A DNA stretch of 64,000 bases, taken from Pestalotiopsis fici W106-1. Its lineage: Eukaryota; Ascomycota; Sordariomycetes; Amphisphaeriales; Sporocadaceae. The position numbers and the translations under genes were made by a program. This document shows, one piece after another, positions 35,548-46,716 of this stretch; the stretch's first letter is position 1; each line of letters begins with the position of its first letter. The DNA lies in NCBI RefSeq assembly GCF_000516985.1, contig NW_006917093.1, positions 1,116,001 to 1,180,000 on the forward strand, in the 5' to 3' direction. The notes below the pieces were generated by a model that saw only the letters and a list, made by a program, of their open reading frames with translations, was not told the DNA's origin and did not search any database.

Positions 35548-36314
35548 AGTGAGACTGCCTTAATCTGGTCATTTCATAAACTCTTGTGTCTTCCTCTTTT
35601 TGTCTCTCTACCTTAAGGGCATGAGCGCTGCGCAAGGGGTATTAAACGAACTTTTGCCAAGGCGGCGTTGCATGGGCACTCACGGTCAGATACCCGTGAA
35701 CCGAAAAGTAATGAACTACTCACAGATTTGAGTCAACAGTCCCAGATAACGACGAAAATCACGACGAGCACTTCAAAATGGCTTCAGTATGATTACCTAC
35801 GTGCATGGGTGGTGAGGAGGATCTACCTATTCTCAGCGACGCAGTTAACCCTGGCGAATCGGAACAATGGCTTGGTTACCAGCTGGCGGGGACGGATCGC
35901 GTCGCTCAGGGAGTCCATGCGGTGTAGATAGTGCAGCATACGGGCCTAGTCCGGGGGCAAGCTGAAGCTGGACCCTTGCGGGCCCACCAAGGAAACGAAA
36001 GATAATTCATGGCCATGTCATCAAGAAACCCAACGGTTGTAAGCACTTGAGCCATAACGCATCTCAATATGGAATAGTCTTTCATTTAGACATTCTCTCC
36101 AAGTCTTCTAGATATAGCTTCCCCTGTACAATCAAGACTAGGTACTGTTCCTTTGCGAATCAAGGGAGTCGCTCCGTGGTGATTGTTGGCGCTAATTTTT
36201 TGGGGCATGAAATAAATTGACGCTCTGGGCGTCTCCTGCGTGGTTTGACAATTGTCCTGTGCAGTCCCGACTCTGGTCTTGTTCCTCCCAACAACCTCAC
36301 CTGTTCTGTTCGCC
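35548..36314. other. Intergenic region between the two P450 genes
   Basis: No gene recognised. I searched it for TCGGCC or GGCCGA and found none, unlike the upstream regions of genes 1-8. Confidence 0.55.
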
Positions 36315-38234
36315 ATGTTGCGCGCTATAGTCGCTGTTGTGGCTTTGCTTCTGGCTGCTGTCGCCTACTATGTTGATGATCTTATCAAGAAGAGAAAGCA
36401 GTTGGACGGCTTGGTGAGTATCACCCCTCCACCTGCAGGCTCAGAGTTGCAGCGTGTCATGCACGCCAGTATGCTGATGCGCCTCGCCCTCGCAGCCACA
36501 ACCGCCAATGCTGAACAAACTGGTCGGCCACCTTCACATTGCCGGCGAACTCACAAAAATCTTCCCGAATAAAATACATGCCCAAGTCTGGGGTGATTAC
36601 TTACGTGTGAAATGGAACTTGCCAGAAGTCTTTTACCTTGACCTGTACGTTTCACCCTCCAGAGCTGCAAAGCAGGAGTACTCTTTAAAGTATGGATAGG
36701 TATCAATGCTGATTTTGTTGCTGCTAGTCGACCATTCGGGCCCTTGACAATGTACATTGCCGACCCGGTGGCAGCCTCCAAATACATAACCACTGGTACG
36801 TCTCTGCCAAAGAGTAACGCCCTCGTGGGATATCTTAATAGGTTCTTGGGCAAAAACAACATGGTTTCACTCGAGGGCGATCAATGGAAAAATCTCCGCA
36901 GCATCTTCAATCCCGGCTTCTCCTTGACCAATATCATGAGCCTGTCCGACGTCATTGTAGATGCCAGCTTGACTTTTTGCGACATTATCAAAAGCAAAGC
37001 CGCCTCGGGTGAGCTCTTTGAGCTGGAGGATCTTCTCACGGGGCTGACTATTGAAATCATCGGAAAGGTGGTTCTCGATGCCGATTTGCACGCCCAGACT
37101 CGGAGGCACCCAATCACCACTCTATTCCGCGAGAGATCCAAGGACATGCCTCCATCAGACGCCGTCTTCCCGTGGCAAGCCGTCGACCTGCTACGGCCTT
37201 ATAAGCTCTGGCGCAATGGTGGAAAGCTAGACCGTGCCATAAGCAGGGAGCTCGACCTCAAGATTGAGCGACGTGCAAAGGACTTGATGGAGGCGGAGAG
37301 CAGCGGGAAATCAGCTGCCAAGAAACGCTCCGTCGTCGATCTTGCCATGGATGCTTATGAAAATGAGATCTCGGCAGCACGAAATATCGATTTCAGACTC
37401 TTGGAACCAAAAGACATGCCAGACAGCTTGCGGTTTGACATTAGCGACTCGGTCAAGACGTTCATCTTTGCTGGACACGATACTACCTCCTCAACACTCT
37501 GCTGGGCGAATTATTTGCTACACAAACACCCCGAAGTTTACGCCAAAGTCAAAAAGGAATTGGACACGTATCTGCCCAGCGGTCTTGCTGAGACGGCTGC
37601 CAAGATCAAGGAGGACCCTTATATCGTGAATAAGCTCGAATACACCATTGCAGTTCTCAAAGAGACCTTGCGCATATTTCCACCAGCAAGTACAGTGCGT
37701 GCTCCTGTGCCGGGCGCTTACGTCGTGGACCCCGCAACGCAGCAAAAGGTCCCCATGATTGTCGACGACAACTGTCTCATATGGCCGACCGCCCACTTGA
37801 TTCATCGCAACAAGCGTTTCTTTCCCCGTCCAACCGAGTTTATCCCTGAGCGCTTCATTCCCAGCCAGACACCATTTCCCGACGCAGAACTCTTCACGGA
37901 AACCGGCAAGGATGCCTTTCGACCCTTTGAAAAGGGACCGCGGAATTGTATCGGGCAGGAATTGGCCATGCTCGAGGGCAAAATCATCCTTGCCCTCACG
38001 GCGCGCGAGTTTGATTTCGTCTTGGAGTACCCTGGAGAGCAAGCCGACATACGACACCCGGTACCAGAGAGCACGGCTGAGGAACTTAGTGAGAATACGG
38101 AATACGGCAAGGCGATTCGGGCTGGCACGCAAGTCCCAGACCGCGTCGAGGGACATCGTGTATACCAGCTGCTTCTTGGAGCTGCCAAGCCTGCTGACGG
38201 CTGTCCCGGACGTGTATACTATAGGAACAAGTAG
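36315..38234 (+). CDS. Cytochrome P450 (cluster gene 9)
   Basis: Exons 36315..36413, 36496..36644 and 36728..38234 give 584 aa. Exon 1 codes the membrane anchor (MLRAIVAVVALLLAAVAYYV). The splice junction restores the Pro-rich hinge GLPQPPMLNKLVGHLH. The I-helix motif is FAGHDTTSST, ExxR is ETLR (LKETLRIFPP), PERF is present as FIPERFIP, and the haem loop is FEKGPRNCIG with Cys490. The pattern resembles the CYP59/StcS-like fungal group, but I would not assign a family without a search. The C-terminus runs about 40 residues longer than usual. It lies 770 bp after the first P450 in the same direction but lacks the shared boxes, so membership of the same regulon is less certain. Confidence 0.9.
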
Positions 38235-38684
38235 AGACACGACGAATCACGGCAGCCTGGAGAAGAGTTCTCGGCTGTATTGAATAGAGTGGTTCAAGAA
38301 AATTCCAATTCCCAGGCTGTCGCTTTGGCCCAAATTACACTATTTGCTAATGTTCCATTTCTAGCATTGATAATGGTCCTTTGCCTAAATATCAGCCTGC
38401 ACAAGGAACGCATAGTCGAGTGTTGAGGATATGGACGGAAACACTCCGTTTGGTGTCACACTTCAGACTTGCCGTTCCGTCGTCAGCTGGTGTACAGGCC
38501 CGCCCAACGCTTGTGACTCACCCAGATGATGCCGAGTATACGGAACCGAGTCACTCGCCTAGCTTTCAATATATCGCGTGTTTATTTTACATTTTCTGTT
38601 CCTCCCAATATCGAAACTCGTGTATTTTAATCTTGGACTTGATTCAAATACAACATCTGATCATTACATGCACTTGCTGTCACC
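38235..38684. other. Intergenic region before the RidA-like gene
   Basis: No gene and no TCGGCC boxes seen. It is presumably the RidA-like promoter. Confidence 0.5.
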
Positions 38685-39245
38685 ATGGCCCGCCAATTGA
38701 TAAGTTCCGGCTCCTCCTTTGAGGAACAGATTGGATACTCCCGCGCCGTAGTCACTGGTGAATGGGTGTTCGTATCTGGTTGCACAGGGTCCGTTCCGTC
38801 CTGCATCTTGAATCGCCCCAGAACAAGGCATCTTTCCATTGCCATACCACACGCAGCGCTTATAACACTGACAAGGAAAGAATACAGGTACGACTACGAA
38901 ACCGGCACCATCTCGCCCGACGTGGTAGAGCAGACAGAGCAGACATTCCGCAACATTGAAAAGGCCCTGTCCGCGGCGGGCGCCAGCGTGCGCGACATTG
39001 TCCGCGTCCGTTACATCTTGCCGGTCCGCGACGACTTTGCCCCGTGCTGGCCCGTGCTGCGCAAGTGGTTGGGCGGCGGCGGCGGCGAGGACGACGGCGC
39101 GCGACCCGCGGCCACCATGATGGTCGCGGGCTTGCTCGACGAGGCCATGAAGATTGAGATCGAGGTCACGGCCAGAAAGGGCTCGGCGCGCAGGGTCCGG
39201 GAGGAGGGGCAGGGGCGCGATGAGGAGCTTGTGGTGCTTGTGTGA
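38685..39245 (+). CDS. RidA/YjgF/UK114-family protein (cluster gene 10)
   Basis: Exons 38685..38788 and 38888..39245 give 153 aa. EEQIGYSRAVVTGEWVFVSG joins TGYDYETGTI across the splice site, then VVEQTEQTFRNIEKALSAAG, DIVRVRYILPVRDDF and PAATMMVAGLLDEAMKIEIE follow, a full match to the fungal RidA-like pattern. RidA proteins hydrolyse reactive enamines and imines formed by PLP or flavin enzymes. The 99-bp intron has a weak GTCCGT donor, is a multiple of three and has no stop. An unspliced message would therefore give a 186-aa protein with a 33-residue insert breaking the conserved CTGYDYE segment. A Gly-rich insert (GGGGGEDDG) is unusual. Near a set of oxidative nitrogen-compound enzymes an imine-clearing role makes sense (inference). 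Confidence 0.87.
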   Translation: MARQLISSGSSFEEQIGYSRAVVTGEWVFVSGCTGSVPSCILNRPRTRHLSIAIPHAALITLTRKEYRYDYETGTISPDVVEQTEQTFRNIEKALSAAGASVRDIVRVRYILPVRDDFAPCWPVLRKWLGGGGGEDDGARPAATMMVAGLLDEAMKIEIEVTARKGSARRVREEGQGRDEELVVLV

Positions 39246-40936
39246 GAGAGATATCAGACGGGCACGAGATGTCGGCATGCAAGGTTGGAGAAGTGATGGC
39301 GGAGAAGCAGTCTTCACTTGGTATACCTTGTATGCACGTCGGAAGTTCTCTTATCTGAAAAGGGCGTCGAGGCGTTCTGGTCTTCGCATGGAGGCGTCAT
39401 CATGATAGATAATGTGGCCTTGCTGTTCCTCCAGAGAGAGCCTTGCCTACGTTGTCCTCGATACTCTGTGGCCTTTCAAGCCTATATGCAAATATTAGGG
39501 CCCGTTCGACATGGTTCACGTGTCTGCAATCATTTCATGGTCAGCCATGTTATTGTCGCTTATGATTCACCTCTTCTGAAAGAGGCTCAAGCAGGGCTCA
39601 TGGTCATGAATCATAAGGTCCAAATCCGTCGAGTCCAATCAAACAGCAACGCAATAATTGCTGATCTTTGTGGTAATCTTGCATTTCATAGTTTCGGCGA
39701 CACTGCAGCTTAATCGATTGTGGCGGATGTCCAAGATAACACTGTAGTCCAAGATTCTGCAGTGAAACGACGTATTCGTAAAACTGATGGAAGCGGATGG
39801 GTAGGTATGAAGAGATTAGATTGATGGACGTCGTGCTTTGCGGGTTGGTGGCCTGCCCGTTATCATGGTGTGATATTTGCATCATGCAGCTCGGGAAGGA
39901 ATACAAGGAAAAAACGTGTCAAGAAACTCTATTCTTTTTTTAATGGCATCGTTCGGACAGAAAAAAGGTTTTGGAAGAGCAGGGTCCTGAGTCCAGTTTA
40001 CGCGATGTTTACTGCGCAAAGGGGAAAACACAGCGTCGTGCATCAATAGTGTCGGATGCCTCATGGTGATAGGGAATGCAGCCAATGAAAAGTAACTCGG
40101 TGCCGAGATTGTACAGTACCTGTCTGGCAGCTTCAGTATTGAATATATCGTTGGCAAGCGAAGTGAGAAGGCAAGAAACACCAACCCCCCACGCTCTGTA
40201 CTTCAGGGTCTCTATGCTTGGGTATGCACTGTTGAGTGGTGAGCTGATTGGGGGGGCGGATCTACGAGTTTCCGGTGCAAGTGAAGTGGGCGGCCTTTTG
40301 CCCAACTCAGCAGAAGCCACCGAGAATCCGATGGGGCGTGCGGCTGAGGTGCCAATGGGCGCGCCTAGACTTGAAGATCTCTGGGGTTTCAGCTGCCATA
40401 TGTCATGTTTAGAGTTGAGTATGTACCTGGCAGAACATGTGAAAAGATCTAAATTAGGTCATTGCAAAATTGCAAAAGTGTCAATTCAATTCTTGTGTGC
40501 AGGATGTAGTGGTAGAAAGGCTTGTTGTCACATCAAATTAATATCAAGGTGATGCATCGTGATGCATCACAAGACACTTTTGCGTGTTCTCGGTTCTAGC
40601 GGCACATTTGATGCAGTGCACTATTAATCAATATTGCTTGTTCTGTCATTGGTGGAACCTGGTGCATGTCGAATGCAGCAAATATTCTACGGAACTTCTA
40701 GATCAAATACAAGGGAAAGAAAAACCACTTGTCTATATTTGTCCTCCTGAAGAAGAAAAAAAAAGTATTGGCGCCTCGCTAAAAACTCCTCATTATTTTG
40801 AAGCAAATCTCCCGTGCATCACACAAGTCGTAAGGTCTGCGGCGGCTGCCGATCCGCTGTGGCCAATATGGAAAAGGCGAAACATGTGCATGAAGCAACA
40901 ATAAACCAATAACGTGAAAGGCCGCCAGTTTTGAGC
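39246..40936. other. 1.7-kb gene-free region on the right flank of the cluster
   Basis: No supported gene. A 131-codon frame at 39318-39713 has no family likeness. A TAGGGCCCGTTCGACATGG word starts at 39496, matching one at 29025. Confidence 0.45.
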
Positions 40937-41875
40937 CTACACAGCTACCGCGGTCGATCGTCTGCTGAGCATGAAGGACCATCGATTCTTCTTGGCCTTC
41001 TTTGGCGTAGCTCTGATCTCGAGCGCCGATGAAGGCCGCTTGGTCTCGTCATTGATGCTGGCAGCAGGCGTTGAAGCCTTTGAGCTGGGCGCTGTAAAAG
41101 AAGACGCCGCAGATCTGGCAGACGAGGCATAGGAAACATAGTTTGACATGGCTGGTGAGCTTGTCGTCGACTCCATGGTACCCGGAGGCGCCGGGAATGA
41201 TGGTAGAGCAGCCTGTGTGCTCAATACCTTGTTGTCCATAGGGCGAGGCGCCGTGAAGTAGTGATTACGTGGCGGCGTGTATCCGCTTCGTGAACCTCCG
41301 GGTGTACCGGCGTTGAGAGAGGTTGTGCGAACATGGTGCACTTCAAGTTCGTCTTCCGATGAGCTTGAGTTATCGGATCCACCACTTCGATATGTCACTT
41401 GAGGTTCAGTTAGCGAATGTGCCTAGAAAGTGGCCAAGATCAACACACCTTTCTTTGGACTGTCGCCGCTCCGGATGCGATGGACTGATGGCACAGCCAA
41501 ATTATGGGGCGGGATGTCGCGCCCTTTGCCTTTCCAGTCTACTGTTCGCGTAGATTGGGAGCTGTTGACCCGAAACGGGCTTGGCCTGTCTGTTGGATAG
41601 GAGACAGTGGATAGTGAACTAGATACGCGAGGCATGGTGCCTCTCTTTGGCTCTGGCAATGCTAGCAGCATTGACTGCCTCTTCTGGTTTTGCTCCTTTA
41701 TTCTTTGACGGTAATCTTCTTGCCAGTTCGCTCCTGAGAGCGCATCTATTGCTGCATGTGTCGGGACGTGCTTGTAAGGTGCTTTCACCACTTCTTGTTT
41801 GGATTTTTCTGATTCCTCGGCAGCGTGCTGCTTGGCCTGCTGATGGCCCTTCTTCATAAGATTGAGCACAGACAT
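40937..41875 (-). CDS. Conserved fungal protein of unknown function, 295 aa
   Basis: Exons 41875..41449 and 41397..40937 give 295 aa. The N-terminus MSVLNLMKKGHQQAKQHAAE and the block YKHVPTHAAIDALSGANWQ resemble, from memory, an uncharacterised protein family found across filamentous ascomycetes. After about residue 75 the chain is Ser/Pro/Thr-rich and probably disordered, with an acidic patch (SSSSEDELE) and a basic end (PKKAKKNRWSFMLSRR). There is no membrane segment and no enzyme motif. The start at MSVLN is preferred over an upstream in-frame ATG because conservation begins there. The function is unknown. The basic tail could bind membrane or nucleic acid, but that is speculation. It marks the end of the metabolic cluster. 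Confidence 0.65.
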
Positions 41876-44800
41876 GGTCGAAGATGTTTGAGCCGCGTGT
41901 GTGTTGCAACGTATGTTGGGTTCTGAGGGTGGGCTGTTGTCTAGCACCAGGCGCTGTGCCTGGCAGTTAGGCCAATCAGCAGCAGTGCAGCTTATGGACT
42001 GGCTTTTGTTCCTGGTGGGATCGGAAGAGTGCACTTGGCGTTGAGAATAAGCTGTTCTGATGTGTGACGATGCAGTGGTTGATTGAAGAAGCAATTGTTT
42101 GCTTTGCAATGGCAGTAGCAGTTCTGCTTGGGCAAGCTGAATCTTTTGTGCAGATCAAGTCGAAAGCAAGAGGAGAAAGTAAGATGAGGAGCTCCAGGAA
42201 CAAACACCGAAGACTTGATTTGAAGTGGCATTTGATGTATTGATAAAGACGGATCCCGTATATGTAGGTTGTCTCAGCTTACCAGGAACGGCAGGATGCA
42301 GGCATGGGCAGGACAAGCTTGCAGCAGCATCCCTGTGACAAGAGCTAAGGCTACATTAGCACTTACATAGTACCAAGCGCGGGCCTCGCCAGCATCAATG
42401 ATCGCCAGGGTACACGAGCTGTCAGATTTCTATCTCGCCCACAACAACAACATTGAACCTAATAAGTCCTGGTGATTAAGCTCAAGAGCGATCATCTATC
42501 TCATGGGCGTAATCAGGGCTAATCTCAAACCATCTCATGGTTAGATGGTCAGGGGGATTCATGTAGCTCATCCAAGAAGGAGTCCGTCGTTTGCTTTGAC
42601 CCATTGCTCCGATGATGTAGGGCATCATCAAGGTAGGATGGAGGTGAGATTTCGCCATGTACTCCGAAGAAAACACACCAATAATGACCTTGAGATGATG
42701 CCTAGCTGGGATGTTTCTTTCCCCTCTGCTGACGGGAACCGAGGAGACGGTAGGACGTTTATCGGGCGTTGAACCGTAAATTAGGCCAAGAGTGGCATGG
42801 CGTCCATGGGCGCGCCCCCTGCGCTCCCAACTGCAAGTGGGCAGAAGCGACGAAGATAGCCCAGAAATAGCGTCTTACTGCGCGTCCAGGGATGTCCAGG
42901 ATGCACCAGATAGCGAATTTTCTTGGGTGGTGGTCCGTCTCAACCATGTTTCAATGGAGTCCAACTGGCCCATCATGTATCGAAAACATTTGCATTTCTG
43001 GCCACTCTGGTTGCTGAGAATTCACCGACTCGGCCGTTTTTCCCATGCAATAAGCTGGCTGCTGGTAGATAGGCGCTGTGCTCCTTGTCTGTAAGTATGA
43101 CGAATATCCATCCATTGCGACGTTTTCGGAGACTGATATGGCCCTTGATGCTCATTTGGGAATCGCCGGGACAACTCAGCAGCCCATTTACTACTCATTT
43201 TGGCAGTATTCACCCAAGTTGGGCATGCTCGCCAGATATCGCATCCACATGGCTGCGTATCAATCACATCTGCTGGCGCGTACACCGTACACAATCTGAT
43301 GATGAATGAGCCTAGAGCCGAGACGAGCTGATTGAGGCTCAGGTCGTGCTGCAGGTGCTTTTCCGTAATCGGATACCTTGCGCGGCCTAGACTGGCGAAT
43401 ATGACTAAAGATTGGCAATATATCTTTCCCAACCTGGACAGTAGAGATCCGACATGGCCAATCCCCCGTAGCTGCATTTTCGGGTCCGATCCGGACTGCG
43501 GAAACGGCTACGACTTTGGATCTCGCCTTCCTAGCTCAGTTGTCTTCTAGTGCCGAGTTCCCATGTACGTATCAGGTGAGGCCTTTCAGCTCGCCAATTG
43601 CACGATCCACTTGCTTCTACGGCAGTCAGTGGTTCAGCTACTACCTAGGTAAAGTGTCAGCTCATCCATGATGTGTTGTAGAATCAAATCCGGACCGCTC
43701 CATGATCTTTGCCTCCTCCTCTCTTCTCTTCTCAGTCGATATCCCCTACTACGAGACCTCTTGATTGCTTATGCCTCCTTGCTTGTCATTGAATATTTTT
43801 CAGTGTCTCACTTTGACCTCAAAGTATACAGTACATGGTCTTAGCTACTGGTTCGCGAAGCCGCTGACCTTCTAGCCCGGCTTCTTGTCTCGCATTCCAT
43901 CTGCCGAAGCCATGCGCCTCATGGAGTTGCCCCTGACCCGGATCGTTAAGAGTTGGTACCGCCAAGAGCTTTTCACAACAGTTTCGTCTGTGCAATGCAT
44001 GGCAAGCTCCTGACGGTCTGTTATCTCGCTCTAAAAGGGGGCTAAGAAGAGGAGAATCTGGCTCATGGCTTACGGAGAGATCGGCCGCCATGCTCAGCCG
44101 TTGTGGTATAGCCCAGCATTTTCAGCAAGGAGCTAGCCAATGATCATTGCGCAATTCGACCAAGCGCAATTCCTATCATATCTGGGCCGTCAGCTCGGTA
44201 CATCAGTCCAATCATCTTGAACAAGTTGTCGGTTAGCTGTGAAGGCATTTAAAAACAGCCTCGTTGTCAACTACACATCCTACCAGGATTAGCTAATTCT
44301 GCTTCCTAGACGCATTGATCATATAAGTAGTGCTCAGCTAATCAGCGGAGGTTGCTCCGCTTGACTTTAAATTCTGGGGACCATCCAAGCCTCCTCGTCA
44401 TATACGTTGATTCATGTTTCACATTTTTTAACCCATTTCGAGCTAATCATGTGAGAGAAGAGACGATTCGCCGAATACTATGCTCAAATTCGATTTCCTC
44501 GTGCCAAGACCTCGTGTCATCTCAACTACTTCTAAAATGTTTGTTGTCACTTTTACTACTGCACCTGGCTTTGTTTGCTTTGCTTAAACTCTGAGCGGTG
44601 TTTGGCACTATCGTTCATTGCATAGCACTAATCAGAGTAGCTATTACGTTGTTCCTGGTCTTGACTCTTCAGAAATCGAAACTAATGCGACCATGGGAAA
44701 CGTGTCCAAATTTCGACTTTAGAGAACCAAAAGATAAAGAGAGAGAGGAGAAAAAAACGGAAAAGCCTTCCTTCAAATCTTCTAAGATTCCTTACCGAAG

Positions 44801-46567
44801 TTTTCATTCAGTGCGTTGTAATCTTCTTTACATTCGTGTTCAACATTTCGTGTCCATCTTTTCTTTTGCGACTCAGGAACTAAAAATACTCCGATTGTCA
44901 ACTGTAGACTAGGGGGCGATTCGAAAACATTCGCGGCCAACAATCTTTGGATATCATCCGTTGCAAGAGCTCTATGCATCTACGTAGACAGATAAGCTTC
45001 AAGACGATAGTCCTTGAACCATGGCCTTGGTGCTTACGAAACGGAATTGAATGTACGCAATCATGAGTGCAATCTAGCTTCAATATAGTGACTTAGGTTG
45101 AACCTTAACAAGATGCCACGACCGAAGAAGCTCGCTGAAACCCGTTGACCATAGTAGATAGATTTAGGGCTTTAAAAAGTTTGCTCCGTTACTAATATCA
45201 GCACCGCAAGCTATCATACATGATGGAGATAGGAGCATGACAGCTGGCTCAATATACGGCCCTGCGGCATCCCGTTACCATGCTAACAGTACACTGCCGA
45301 TGTGTTGTTTCTCAGGATCAATGCCAATCATGGTCTACATGCATCGAAATAAATGTCTAGTTCACGTGCGAGATAGAAGACAGTTCATCCATTGCAAAGC
45401 ATGGGCTTCATCCGAGCCTGGGGCCACTTAGCAGTATAAAACTCGAGATAGTGCCTAAGAGGCATGAGATAATTGATGACATCTATCAGCAAGTGACTAT
45501 TTCCACAACAAAGTAGGCCTTCCTAGTCGTCCTGAGTTGATAAGAAAAAAGAGAAAAGCACCTATTCGATGTAGTGGCAATATAAGTTCTCACTTTGCCG
45601 GGCCTCAAGCTGCCGGTGGTGCCCACTGTCTATCAAATTCTCGGAATGACCATGCTTCTGCGATACTGAGACTTGAAGCTAGCGAAGTGTTGGAACAAGA
45701 AAAAATAAAACGTAGAAACCCATCACATATAGAATATTAGCTAGTACGCAGATACGACGAGTTTTAGTACCTTGATTCGTTGGGGAAAAGAGCCAAGACG
45801 ATAATATTCTACTCTACATGAATCGCGGGGCATCCTCATTCAATCACCCGGCGTCCATGAATGGCATGTTCATGAATCGATGTTGCAATCTTGGGGATAT
45901 AGTAGGCTGGTCGTGATTTTACCGAACTGCTCAATAGTTGCTTACTCACGGCATTAGTCGGGCCAATTTATCGACACAACTTGCGACAACCCGCACCAGC
46001 CAGGATAATCCAATATAGAGTTGAATTTTCTTGCCTTACATACCCGTATAAAGCATAATAGGTTATTCATATTTGGCTCGAGTGTAAATTGTGGACGCAG
46101 AGCATTGGATCTTGCAGAGGCTGTAAATTATAAAAGACCCGTTTGGTATCAACACTGTTAGGAATAGCATGACGGCTCGTTGCCTGCCAGTGCGGATGGA
46201 AGCTGAGAGCAATGGCCAAGTAATGTATAAGTGAATGCCTGGAGTATAATGTGCATTTGTAATGGAAAACCTGTTAAAGGCCACGGTTGTTCTTGAATTC
46301 GGGCCGAAAACACTCAACAGTCATTTTGCCTTTTATATGTGCATATCAAGCCAGAACGACGAATTCGATTCCCAATTATTTCAGTCAAAAAATGATTAAG
46401 TTTGCATACCAAGTTCGCCATTACCTATCTTGAAGAGCTTGTTGCCTATACATGCCTGATAAAGTATCATACTCCATGCAGACGACTCCATTCAACTTTG
46501 TACATCAATGCCCAGTTCGACCCATAGCCAACTCCAGCCCGTCTGGGAAGCAACATCGCAAGGCACC
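41876..46567. other. Gene-poor region left of the assembly gap
   Basis: No convincing gene on either strand. It contains the promoter of the minus-strand conserved protein (41876 to about 42300) and a TACCTAGGTA palindrome at 43642-43651. From about 44.2 kb it is AT-rich with only short frames. A 151-codon minus-strand frame at 43477-43022 shows no domain. Confidence 0.4.
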
Positions 46568-46587
46568 GGGGGGGGGGGGGGGGGGGG
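46568..46587 (+). repeat. Run of 20 G
   Basis: Homopolymer of 20 G directly before a GA-rich tract and the assembly gap. The length is probably imprecise in the assembly. Confidence 0.9.
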
Positions 46588-46616
46588 AAAACGTAAAAAA
46601 AGGAGAAGAAAGAAGA

Positions 46617-46716
46617 NNNNNNNNNNNNNNNNNNNNNNNNNNNNNNNNNNNNNNNNNNNNNNNNNNNNNNNNNNNNNNNNNNNNNNNNNNNNNNNNNNNN
46701 NNNNNNNNNNNNNNNN
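46617..46716. other. Assembly gap (100 N)
   Basis: Exactly 100 N flanked on both sides by GAA-rich repeats, so this is a scaffold join of unknown true length within a simple-sequence tract. Any reading frame crossing it is an artefact. Confidence 0.99.

Noticed and set aside
43022..43477. 151-codon minus-strand frame overlapping frames on the other strand
   Set aside because: No family likeness; both strands are equally open here.
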